Shown: piece by piece, positions 1 to 5,371 of the stretch
Position numbering within the stretch: position 1 is the stretch's first letter
How the letters are laid out: each line of letters starts with the position of its first letter
NCBI GenBank assembly: GCA_030147065.1
Contig: JASLAP010000678.1
Span: 1-6,626 of the forward strand
Length of the DNA: 6,626 bases
Source: Pseudonocardia sp.
GTDB taxonomy: Bacteria; Actinomycetota; Actinomycetes; Mycobacteriales; Pseudonocardiaceae
Reading direction: 5' to 3'
Notes under the pieces: generated by a model
Databases searched by the model: none
What the model was told of the DNA's origin: nothing
The model's input: only the letters and a program-made list of their open reading frames with translations
Position numbers and translations under genes: made by a program

Positions 1-316
1 CGCCTACGACCGCTACTACGGCGACCCCACCGTCCACCCCAACCCGTGCCTGGGCCCGCTGGAGAAGGGGCCGTTCACCGCGTTCGAGGTCGTCGTCGGC
101 GACCTGGGGACCAAGGGCGGGGTGGTGACCGACGCCGACGCGCGCGCCCTGCGCGAGGACGGCTCGGTCATCGAGGGCCTGTACTCGGCGGGCAACAACT
201 CCGCGTCGGTGATGGGCCGCACCTACCCCGGGCCGGGCTCGACCATCGGCCCGGCCGCGGTGTTCGGCATCCGCGCCGCCCGGGCGATGGGGGGCCGGTC
301 CCCGGGATCGGACTGA
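1..316 (+). CDS. kstD: 3-ketosteroid delta1-dehydrogenase, C-terminal end (partial, 5' end outside window)
   Basis: This is the last 104 residues of an FAD-dependent 3-oxosteroid 1-dehydrogenase, which introduces the C1-C2 double bond in ring A of 3-ketosteroids during sterol/steroid breakdown in the cytoplasm. The reading frame is open from base 2 and ends at TGA 314-316. The visible part has the family's ending: YYGDPTVHPNPCLGPLEKGP, then GDLGTKGG, the FAD-contacting LYSAGN, and RTYPGPGSTIGP. In characterised KstD the Tyr and the Gly four residues later in the TY-x-GPG motif are catalytic (Tyr487 and Gly491 of Rhodococcus KstD1, from memory). Both are present here, at 224-226 and 236-238. 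The N-terminal FAD domain and the other active-site tyrosines lie outside the window, so a related FAD-binding dehydrogenase without steroid activity cannot be fully excluded. No KstR-type operator is visible. Confidence 0.87.
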   Translation, partial: AYDRYYGDPTVHPNPCLGPLEKGPFTAFEVVVGDLGTKGGVVTDADARALREDGSVIEGLYSAGNNSASVMGRTYPGPGSTIGPAAVFGIRAARAMGGRSPGSD

Positions 317-419
317 TCCGCTTCCGGCGGACGGCAGCTCCGATCCGAGCGCACCGACCGGCGCCCGGCCGGGGTGCTCGTCGTCGGCCGGGGTCGCGAG
401 GCCCGGGCGGCCCCTCGGG

Positions 420-430
420 ACCGGTACGGT
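420..430 (+). promoter_or_regulatory. Candidate -10 box inside a short inverted repeat, upstream of the XRE regulator gene
   Basis: TACGGT at 425-430 fits the actinobacterial TANNNT -10 pattern and would put a start site near 437, giving a leader of about 50 nt before the TTG at 490. It overlaps the inverted repeat ACCG-GTA-CGGT (420-430). A second related palindrome, CGGTACCG, lies at 466-473. I see no good -35 hexamer. An autoregulatory operator is possible, but this rests on pattern only and short palindromes are common in GC-rich DNA. Confidence 0.3.
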
Positions 431-475
431 GAGCAGCTCAGTCCGGCATCTGGGCACGGGTCGTGCGGTACCGAC

Positions 476-482
476 GAGGGGA
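476..482 (+). promoter_or_regulatory. Ribosome binding site that decides the TTG start of the XRE gene
   Basis: GAGGGGA lies 7 nt before TTG 490-492 and is the strongest Shine-Dalgarno match in the area. The upstream in-frame GTG at 463 has no comparable site, so the shorter 302-residue product starting at TTG 490 is preferred. Confidence 0.65.
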
Positions 483-489
483 CGCTCCA

Positions 490-1398
490 TTGGACCTGCT
501 GAGGGACCCCGACCCGGCGCCGCGACGCCCCCGGGGCGCGCCGAGCAGCCCGGACACCGGCCCCACCGTCCTGCGCATCGGCCTCGGCGGCACCCTGCGC
601 CGGCTGCGCGAGCAGGCCGGGATCGACCGGGAGACCGCGGGCGAGGCCATCCGGGCGTCCGTGGCCAAGATCAGCCGGATGGAGCTGGGCCGGGTCGGCT
701 TCAAGATCCGGGACGTGGCCGACCTGCTCACCCGGTACGGGGTGACCGACCCGGCGGTGCGGGCCGAGTTGCTCGACCTGGCCCGGCGGGCCAACGAGCC
801 GGGCTGGTGGCACCGCTACACCGACCTGCTGCCCAGCTGGTACGAGACCTACCTGGGGCTGGAGCAGGCCGCATCGGTCATCCGCAGCTTCGACCTGCAG
901 TTCGTCCCCGGGCTGCTGCAGACCCCCGAGTACGCCCGCGCGGTCACCCGGCTCACCCACACCCGCCCGGAGCGGGTCGAGCGCCGGGTCGAACTGCGGA
1001 TGCGCCGCCAGGCCGTGCTCACCCAGCCCAGCCCGCCGCGGCTCTGGGCGGTGATCGACGAGTCGGCGCTGCGCCGGTCGGTCGCCGACGACCCGGGCGT
1101 GCTGCGGGCCCAGCTGACCCGCCTGCTGGAGCTCGACGAGCGGCCCAACGTGTCGCTGCAGGTCGTCCCGCTCAGCCGGGGCGGCCACGCCACCGCGGGC
1201 GGCACGTTCACCATCCTCCGGTTCGCCCAGCACGACCTGCCCGACGTCGTGTACCTGGAGCAGCTGACCAGCGCCCTGTACCTGGACAAGCCGTCCGATA
1301 CCGACCACTACGCGATGGTGATGGACCGGCTGGTCACCCGGTTGGAGCCGCCCAGCCGGACGGCGGCGATCCTGGACCGCATCCGCCGTCAGATCTAG
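490..1398 (+). CDS. XRE-family helix-turn-helix regulator with DUF5753 domain (Scr1-type antitoxin-like)
   Basis: This is a 302-residue cytoplasmic DNA-binding regulator. Residues 1-28 are a Pro/Arg-rich extension. Residues about 29-84 form a lambda-repressor-like HTH (LGGTLRRLREQAGI, then the recognition segment IRASVAKISRMELGR). Residues about 109-288 match DUF5753, with the hallmarks WW (107-108), LGLEQAA, FVPGLLQTPEYAR (138-150), RRQAVLT, LWAVIDESALRR, and a C-terminal LYLD followed by YAMVMDRL. Proteins of this type are abundant in Streptomyces and Pseudonocardiales and usually lie next to a small DUF397 gene, a pairing described as toxin-antitoxin-like or developmental. No DUF397 ORF is seen on either side here. 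The start is TTG 490, chosen for its RBS; GTG 463 is the alternative. The ligand and target genes cannot be read from sequence. The downstream MFS gene is a possible target by position only. Confidence 0.85.
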   Translation: MDLLRDPDPAPRRPRGAPSSPDTGPTVLRIGLGGTLRRLREQAGIDRETAGEAIRASVAKISRMELGRVGFKIRDVADLLTRYGVTDPAVRAELLDLARRANEPGWWHRYTDLLPSWYETYLGLEQAASVIRSFDLQFVPGLLQTPEYARAVTRLTHTRPERVERRVELRMRRQAVLTQPSPPRLWAVIDESALRRSVADDPGVLRAQLTRLLELDERPNVSLQVVPLSRGGHATAGGTFTILRFAQHDLPDVVYLEQLTSALYLDKPSDTDHYAMVMDRLVTRLEPPSRTAAILDRIRRQI

Positions 1399-1414
1399 CC
1401 GACGGCGGGTCGGC
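1398..1414 (+). terminator. Terminator-like hairpin after the XRE gene
   Basis: GCCGAC (1398-1403) pairs perfectly with GTCGGC (1409-1414) around a GGCGG loop. It starts on the last base of the TAG stop codon. The 6-bp GC-rich stem has no following T-run, as is common in actinobacteria, so termination is plausible but unproven. Confidence 0.4.
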
Positions 1415-1420
1415 GCGCTG

Positions 1421-1436
1421 CCCTAGGGTCGCGGCT
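1421..1436 (+). promoter_or_regulatory. Candidate -10 box and palindrome for the leader ORF and MFS transporter gene
   Basis: TAGGGT (1424-1429) fits TANNNT and is followed by 7 nt and then GTG at 1437, the spacing expected for leaderless transcription starting at or next to the start codon. The box is embedded in the perfect palindrome CCCTAGGG (1421-1428), which contains the usually rare tetramer CTAG and could be a repressor site. No clear -35 element is visible. Confidence 0.4.
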
Positions 1437-1535
1437 GTGAGCGCAGGCGGGATCATGGATCCGGAGGCCGACCGGCCGCGCGGGGCCCGGATCCGGCGGG
1501 TCGACGGGTGCGGCGGGGTGGCCCGGAAGCCGTGA
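1437..1535 (+). CDS. Possible 32-residue leader peptide ORF upstream of the MFS gene
   Basis: This small ORF, GTG 1437 to TGA 1533-1535, begins MSAGGIMDPEADRPRGARIR and ends KP. It is hydrophilic and Arg-rich, with no membrane segment and no family I recognise. Its support is positional. It starts 7 nt after a TANNNT box, as leaderless genes do, and stops 4 nt before the ATG of the transporter, a spacing that suits translational coupling. It contains the long inverted repeat at 1457-1494. The same frame is also open far upstream, antiparallel to nothing but overlapping the XRE gene, so an open frame by itself means little in this GC-rich DNA. It may be only untranslated leader. Confidence 0.2.
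   Translation: MSAGGIMDPEADRPRGARIRRVDGCGGVARKP
1457..1494 (+). repeat. Inverted repeat with 8-bp arms in the MFS gene leader
   Basis: GGATCCGG (1457-1464) pairs perfectly with CCGGATCC (1487-1494). The 22-nt loop contains a smaller GGCC-GACC-GGCC hairpin (1466-1477). The right arm is itself part of the 10-bp palindrome CCGGATCCGG (1487-1496). It lies between the putative promoter and the transporter start, where an RNA structure or protein-binding site could affect expression. Confidence 0.35.
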
Positions 1536-1539
1536 GCCG

Positions 1540-2727
1540 ATGACGTCCCCGCCCGGGGTGCCAGCCTCGACGACCTCGCCGCGGGCTGCGCTGCTGGTGG
1601 CCGGCACGGCGCTGTTCACCGACCTGTTCGTCTACGGGATCGCCGTCCCGGTGCTGCCGCTGCTGCCGGCCGTCGTGGAGACGGGTCCGTCGGCCACCGG
1701 CCTGCTGTTCGCCTGCTACGCGGTGGCGATGGTGGCGGTGACCCCGCTGGCCGGGCGGGTCGTCGACCGGTTCGGTCCGCGCACCCCGCTGCTGGTCGGC
1801 ATGGTCGGGCTGGCCGTGGCCGTGCTGCTGTTCACCGCGGGCGGGCCGTTCTGGCTGCTGGTGGTGGCCCGGCTGGCGCAGGGGGTGGCCGGCGGGATGG
1901 CCTGGGTGGCCGGCATGGCGCTGATCGCCGCGGTCACCCCGCTGGAGCGGCGCGGGCAGGCGTTCGGGATCGCCATGTCGGCGGTGTCGCTGGGCCTGCT
2001 GATCGGCCCGCCGGTCGCCGGCCTGCTGGTGGAGAGCTACGGCACGGCCGCGCCGTTCGTGGTGGCGGCCGGGCTCGCCGTGGTGGACGCGGTGCTGCGG
2101 GTCGTGCTGGTGCGCTCCTCGCCGCCGGTCCAGGACGACGTCGGCGGCCCGACGGCGCTGTTGCGGGTGCCGGGGACGCTGTCGGTGGTGGTGGCGGTCG
2201 TGGTCGGGGCGGGGCTGCTGGCCGCCCCCGAGCCGGTCCTGCCGCTGGAGCTGACCCGGGAATTCGGCCTGGGCGCGGTGGGGGTCGGGGTGGTGTTCGC
2301 GGTCGCCGTGCTGACCAGCGTCGTGGGCAACCTGGTCGTCGGCCGGTGGTCGGCCACCGCGAGCCCGCGGCTGCTGGTCGGGCTCGGCGCGGTGCTCGGT
2401 GCGGTGGCGCTGGTCCTGGTCGGCGCGGGCGCGACGGTGTGGACGGTCGCGGCCGGGATGGCGCTGCTGGGCGTCGCGGTGGCGCTGGTCCTGGTCCCGA
2501 CCACGCTGGTGATCGGGCAGCAGGGGGCCAGGGCCCGGCCGCCGACGCTGGGCGGGGCCTACGCGCTGTTCAACCTGGCCTACGCCGGCGGGATCGCGGC
2601 CGGTCCGGTGCTCGCGGGGGTGGCGGTGGAGGGGCTGGGCTTCGGGGCGGCGATGGCGGTGGTCGCCGCGGTGGCCCTGGTCGCCGGGGGCGCGGCGCTG
2701 GTCCGGATGCCCGGGCTCGACCCCTGA
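1540..2727 (+). CDS. MFS transporter, DHA1 (drug:H+ antiporter-like) family
   Basis: This 395-residue integral membrane protein has twelve predicted transmembrane helices, roughly at residues 17-40, 51-70, 84-101, 105-130, 141-164, 171-191, 213-230, 243-265, 277-296, 299-320, 336-360 and 366-387. MFS motif A is seen in the TM2-TM3 loop (GRVVDRFGPRTPLL, 72-85). A motif C-like glycine/proline stretch is in TM5 (LGLLIGPPVAGLL, 151-163). TM1 contains TDLFVYGIAVPVLP with Asp28 in the membrane, and TM11 contains YALFNLAYAGGIAAGP; both resemble the DHA1/vesicular-amine-transporter branch, which exports cationic or lipophilic compounds using proton influx. The substrate cannot be inferred. Start ATG 1540 has a modest GGAAG (1525-1529) 10 nt upstream; no longer in-frame start exists. 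It is the only clear gene in its transcription unit and converges on the lipid kinase gene, with 7 nt between their stops. Confidence 0.88.
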   Translation: MTSPPGVPASTTSPRAALLVAGTALFTDLFVYGIAVPVLPLLPAVVETGPSATGLLFACYAVAMVAVTPLAGRVVDRFGPRTPLLVGMVGLAVAVLLFTAGGPFWLLVVARLAQGVAGGMAWVAGMALIAAVTPLERRGQAFGIAMSAVSLGLLIGPPVAGLLVESYGTAAPFVVAAGLAVVDAVLRVVLVRSSPPVQDDVGGPTALLRVPGTLSVVVAVVVGAGLLAAPEPVLPLELTREFGLGAVGVGVVFAVAVLTSVVGNLVVGRWSATASPRLLVGLGAVLGAVALVLVGAGATVWTVAAGMALLGVAVALVLVPTTLVIGQQGARARPPTLGGAYALFNLAYAGGIAAGPVLAGVAVEGLGFGAAMAVVAAVALVAGGAALVRMPGLDP

Positions 2728-2738
2728 GCCCGGCTCAG
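2711..2738. terminator. Bidirectional terminator-like inverted repeats between convergent genes
   Basis: CCGGGCTC (2711-2718) pairs perfectly with GAGCCCGG (2726-2733) over a 7-nt loop. An alternative, CTGAGCC (2724-2730) with GGCTCAG (2732-2738), overlaps it. The structures contain both stop codons: TGA 2725-2727 of the transporter, and the complement of the kinase's TGA at 2735-2737. There is no T-run on either side, so the termination strength is uncertain. Confidence 0.5.
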
Positions 2739-3610
2739 ACCAGCACCCGCAGCGCGGCCGGCCGCACCGACACCCGCAGCGGTGCCGCGACGAACGGCTC
2801 GCCGTCGGCGTAGACCGGCACCGGCCGGTCCATGGCCAGGTCGACGACCTTCCCGCGGCGCACCTCGACGTCCGGCCGCTGCAGGTGCGTCCCGGTGTAG
2901 ACCTCGCGCATCGACGCGACGAGGGTCCACCGGGACGGGACGCGGCCGGTCGAACTGCCGATGACCAGGACGTCGAGCCGGCCGTCGTCGACCTCGGCCG
3001 TCGGCACGATGTGCATGCCGGCGCCGTAGAAGCCGGAGTTGGCGATCACCACCGAGTAGCCGCGCGCGGCCCACTCCACCCCGTCGACGGTGAGCCGGAA
3101 GCCGACCGGCCGGAACGTGAGCAGCGCGCGGACGGCGCCGTACTGGTAGACCAGCGGGGCGGGCACCCGCGGGCGGGCGTTGACGATGGCGTTGGCGGCC
3201 GAGTCCACCCCGGCGTAGACGCTGCCGAGCACCACGTGCCCGGCGCAGTCGAGCACGTCCACCGTGCGGGTCCGCCCGGCGAGGGCGATCCGCGCCGCCG
3301 CGACGGGGTCGGTGGGCAGGCCGAGCTGGCGGGCGAAGTCGTTGCCGCGGCCGGCCGGGACGAGCCCGAGAACGCCGCCCGCCTCGACCACGGCGCCGGC
3401 CACGCACCCGGCCAGGCCGTCGCCCCCGACGGCGAGCACCGTGCGCTCCCGGGCGCACGCCCGGCGGGCCACCTCCCGGGCGTGCGCGTGGTCGCGGCTG
3501 TGCTCGACCTCGATCAGCCCGGCGGGCAGCGCGGCCGCCAGCTGCCGGGCGATCTGCGCCCCGGCGCCCCGGCCTGCGGTCGGGTTCACGACCGCGGTGA
3601 ACGGCCTCAC
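2735..3610 (-). CDS. Diacylglycerol kinase / YegS-type lipid kinase family protein
   Basis: This 291-residue soluble or membrane-associated lipid kinase is predicted to transfer phosphate from ATP to a neutral glycerolipid such as diacylglycerol, giving phosphatidate. The N-terminal catalytic domain shows VVNPTAGRG (7-15), the nucleotide-binding GGDG (62-65), and LVPAGRGNDFARQLGLP (83-99), the typical GxGNDFAR signature. The C-terminal domain has NSGFYGAGM (191-199), EVDDGRLDVLVI (206-217) and YADGEPF (267-273), all usual in the family. Where relatives commonly read GGDGT-(I/L)-NE, this one reads GGDGLAGCV, a variant I associate with an actinobacterial subgroup. Start GTG 3610 has only a weak GGG upstream, and no in-frame start is seen just before it. 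It lies 91 nt after the flavoprotein gene on the same strand, probably in one operon. By synteny it corresponds to M. tuberculosis Rv2252, a diacylglycerol kinase linked to phosphatidylinositol-mannoside synthesis. Confidence 0.88.
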   Translation of the reverse strand: MRPFTAVVNPTAGRGAGAQIARQLAAALPAGLIEVEHSRDHAHAREVARRACARERTVLAVGGDGLAGCVAGAVVEAGGVLGLVPAGRGNDFARQLGLPTDPVAAARIALAGRTRTVDVLDCAGHVVLGSVYAGVDSAANAIVNARPRVPAPLVYQYGAVRALLTFRPVGFRLTVDGVEWAARGYSVVIANSGFYGAGMHIVPTAEVDDGRLDVLVIGSSTGRVPSRWTLVASMREVYTGTHLQRPDVEVRRGKVVDLAMDRPVPVYADGEPFVAAPLRVSVRPAALRVLV

Positions 3611-3623
3611 CGGACCCGCGCAC

Positions 3624-3659
3624 CGGGGACGCCCCGACGGGCCGGACCGGGCCGGTCCG
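3624..3659 (-). repeat. Palindromes in the spacer between the flavoprotein and lipid kinase genes
   Basis: In the 91-nt spacer, CGGACCGG (3643-3650) and CCGGTCCG (3652-3659) form a perfect inverted repeat around one G; as RNA it would fold as a 6-bp stem with a 5-nt loop. Next to it CGGGG-ACG-CCCCG (3624-3636) makes a 5-bp stem. These could be a partial terminator, an mRNA processing or stability hairpin tuning kinase expression, or an operator. None has a T-run. Confidence 0.35.
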
Positions 3660-3701
3660 CCACCGCGTGCCGCCCGGTTCCGGGGGCCCCACCGGACGGT
3701 C

Positions 3702-5309
3702 TCACGGCACCAGCACCCCCGGGTTGAGCACGCCCGCCGGGTCGAGCCGGTCCTTCACCGCGCGCAGCACGCCCACCCCCAGCGGCCCGATCTCGGCCTC
3801 CAGCCACGGCCGGTGGTCGACCCCGACGCCGTGGTGGTGGCTGATCGTGCCCCCGCCCTCGACGATCGCCGCCGAGGCCGCCCGCTTCGCCGCGTCCCAC
3901 TGGGCGACCGGGTCGGCCGCGGCCGCCGCGACCACCGTGAAGTAGAGCGACGCCCCCGCCGGGTAGACGTGCGAGACGTGGCACAGCACCAGCGGCGGGG
4001 TGCCGAGCCCGGCCAGGGCGCCGGTCAGGGCCGCGCCGACGGCGGCGCGCAGGCGGGTGAGGTTCGACCAGCTGGTCGCGGTCTCCAGGGTCTCGGCGAT
4101 CGCACCCGCGCCGAGCAGCGCGTCGCGCAGGTGCGGGGCCTCGAACCGGCCCGCGGCCCAGGCCTCGCCGAGCGCGTCGGGCAGCCGGGAGCCGCCGAGC
4201 GCGGTGAGCGCGTCGGCGCCGGCCGCGGCGGCTGCGGCCACCTCGTCGGCGGTGCCGTCGTAGCCGGTCACGGCGAGGCAGCCGCCGGGTGGGTCGCCCC
4301 CGGTGCTGCCCGGCAGGGCGCCGTTCACCGCGGTCTCGGCCTCGTCGGACAGCCGCAGCAGGGTCGGCAGCGGGCCGTGCTGGGCGAGCCGGCGCAGCGC
4401 GGCGACGCCCGCGTCGAAGGAGTCGAACCGCCACGCCTGGTGCACCGACCGCTCGGGCGCGGGGCGCACCCGCAGGGTCAGCTCGGTGATGACGGCGAAG
4501 GCGCCCTCCGAGCCGAGCAGCAGCTGGCGCAGGTCGGGCCCGGCCGCCGACGCCGGCGCGCGGCCCAGTACGAGCTCGCCCTCCGGGGCGGCCGCGCGCA
4601 GGCCGAGCACCAGCTGGTCGAACCGCCCGTAGCCGGCCGAGGACTGGCCCGCGGACCGGGTGGCGGCGAACCCGCCCAGAGAGGCGTGCCGGAACGACTG
4701 CGGGAAGTGGCCCAGGGTCAGCCCGCGGTCGCCGAGCAGCTCCTCGGCGACCGGGGCGAGGGTGCCCGCCCGCAGGGTCGCGGTGAGCGACTCGGTGTCC
4801 ACCGCGACCAGCCCGTCGAGGCGGCGCAGGTCGAGCGCGACCATCCCGGCGAACCCCGCCCGGCGCGGGGTGAGCCCGCCGACCACCGAGGTGCCGCCGC
4901 CGAACGGCACGACGGCGACCCGGTGCGCGGCGCACACCCGCAGCACGGCCAGCACCTCGTCGTGGTCGGCCGGCAGCAGCACGGCGTCCGGCGCGTCGAC
5001 GGCGTCGCCGGCGCGCAGCCGGAGCAGGTCGGCGGTGGACCGGCCGCGGGTGTGCCGCACCCGGGTCTCGTGGTCCGCGCGCAGGTGCTCGGCGCCGATG
5101 ACACCGGCGAGCGCGGTCCGCGCCGCCGCGGGCAGGTCGGCCGGCGGGACCCGGACGTCGGCCAGCTCCACCGGCGCCCGCTGCCCGGGCGCCACCCCGA
5201 GCGCCTGTTCGAGCAGCGCGACGACCCCGGCGGGCAGCGCCCGGGCCCGGGCCGGGTCGCCCCAGCCGTACCAGAGCACGTCGCGGGACCGGGTCGTCGC
5301 CACGTCCAC
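3702..5309 (-). CDS. FAD-binding oxidoreductase, alkyldihydroxyacetonephosphate synthase (AGPS)-like
   Basis: This 535-residue flavoprotein is of the VAO/PCMH type. AGPS (EC 2.5.1.26) exchanges the acyl chain of acyl-DHAP for a fatty alcohol, making the ether bond of ether lipids. The FAD-binding half shows PDAVLLPADHDEV (107-119), PFGGGTSVVGGL (135-146), GHFPQSF followed by ASLGGFAATRSAGQSSAGYG (200-228), and LLLGSEGAFAVIT (263-275). The cap half has CHVSHVYPAGASLYF (443-457), where Tyr456 aligns by motif with the catalytic tyrosine of mammalian AGPS, and GGTISHHHGVGVDH (486-499), the AGPS-type HHHG. It ends KDRLDPAGVLNPG (519-531), usual for the superfamily. There is no signal peptide or membrane helix. 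Start GTG 5309 is preferred; GTG 5303 is close and neither has a proper RBS. It is first in a probable operon with the lipid kinase and divergent from tetR. By synteny it corresponds to M. tuberculosis Rv2251. A D-lactate dehydrogenase-type substrate is the main alternative. Confidence 0.85.
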   Translation of the reverse strand: MDVATTRSRDVLWYGWGDPARARALPAGVVALLEQALGVAPGQRAPVELADVRVPPADLPAAARTALAGVIGAEHLRADHETRVRHTRGRSTADLLRLRAGDAVDAPDAVLLPADHDEVLAVLRVCAAHRVAVVPFGGGTSVVGGLTPRRAGFAGMVALDLRRLDGLVAVDTESLTATLRAGTLAPVAEELLGDRGLTLGHFPQSFRHASLGGFAATRSAGQSSAGYGRFDQLVLGLRAAAPEGELVLGRAPASAAGPDLRQLLLGSEGAFAVITELTLRVRPAPERSVHQAWRFDSFDAGVAALRRLAQHGPLPTLLRLSDEAETAVNGALPGSTGGDPPGGCLAVTGYDGTADEVAAAAAAGADALTALGGSRLPDALGEAWAAGRFEAPHLRDALLGAGAIAETLETATSWSNLTRLRAAVGAALTGALAGLGTPPLVLCHVSHVYPAGASLYFTVVAAAAADPVAQWDAAKRAASAAIVEGGGTISHHHGVGVDHRPWLEAEIGPLGVGVLRAVKDRLDPAGVLNPGVLVP

Positions 5310-5311
5310 CT

Positions 5312-5345
5312 CGTCTCGGTTCGCCGGCTTGGAGGGCCGTCTCGG
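5312..5345. repeat. 8-bp direct repeat in the divergent control region
   Basis: CGTCTCGG occurs at 5312-5319 and 5338-5345, 26 bp apart, in the 62-bp region between the flavoprotein and tetR genes. On the minus strand the copies read CCGAGACG, and the first ends 2 nt before the flavoprotein start codon. They may be half-sites for a regulator, or chance. Confidence 0.25.
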
Positions 5346-5357
5346 ACCCCGATGCCG

Positions 5358-5371
5358 TTACACTGTGACAG
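5358..5371 (+). promoter_or_regulatory. Leaderless tetR promoter -10 box overlapping a candidate TetR operator
   Basis: TACACT (5359-5364) fits TANNNT and is followed by 7 nt before GTG 5372, the geometry for a transcript starting at the start codon; no RBS is present, which agrees. The box lies in TTACACTGTGACA (5358-5370). This is close to the perfect palindrome TTACACTGTGTAA, and its CAC-T-GTG core is exact. A repressor bound here would block tetR-glpD and could also affect the divergent flavoprotein gene, 50 nt away. It is the most AT-rich spot of the intergenic region. Confidence 0.5.

Larger units (their letters stand above)
317..489. other. Intergenic region between kstD and the XRE regulator gene
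   Basis: This 173-nt spacer has no credible coding sequence. Directly after the kstD stop are two small overlapping inverted repeats: GGATC (305-309) with GATCC (315-319), and TCCGC (317-321) with GCGGA (327-331). They have only 5 bp each and no T-run, so they are poor terminators. CGGCCGGGGT occurs twice 19 bp apart (366-375 and 385-394). Nearer the regulator gene are ACCG-GTA-CGGT (420-430) and the perfect palindrome CGGTACCG (466-473). Confidence 0.5.

Noticed and set aside
305..331. Terminator after kstD
   Set aside because: The inverted repeats are only 5 bp, mutually exclusive and without a T-run, so they are below what I would call a terminator.
366..394. CGGCCGGGGT direct repeat, 19-bp period, in the kstD-XRE spacer
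   Set aside because: The GC-only 10-mers are expected by chance in such DNA, and they are not placed near a convincing promoter.
463..489. GTG 463 as the start of the XRE regulator
   Set aside because: It lacks a Shine-Dalgarno sequence, whereas TTG 490 has GAGGGGA at ideal spacing. It would add only nine residues.
223..1308. Minus-strand 361-codon frame opposite kstD and the XRE gene
   Set aside because: It has no domain signature, its composition is typical of an antisense frame, and the opposite strand carries a clear HTH-DUF5753 protein.
429..1535. Plus-strand 368-codon frame overlapping the whole XRE gene
   Set aside because: It is Arg/Pro-rich out-of-frame reading of the regulator. 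Only its last 33 codons (from 1437) are outside that gene, and these are discussed as a possible leader ORF.
2346..2813. Gly/Arg-rich frame across the transporter end, and similar short frames at 4000-4632 and 6147-6419
   Set aside because: They overlap well-supported genes and show no recognisable features.
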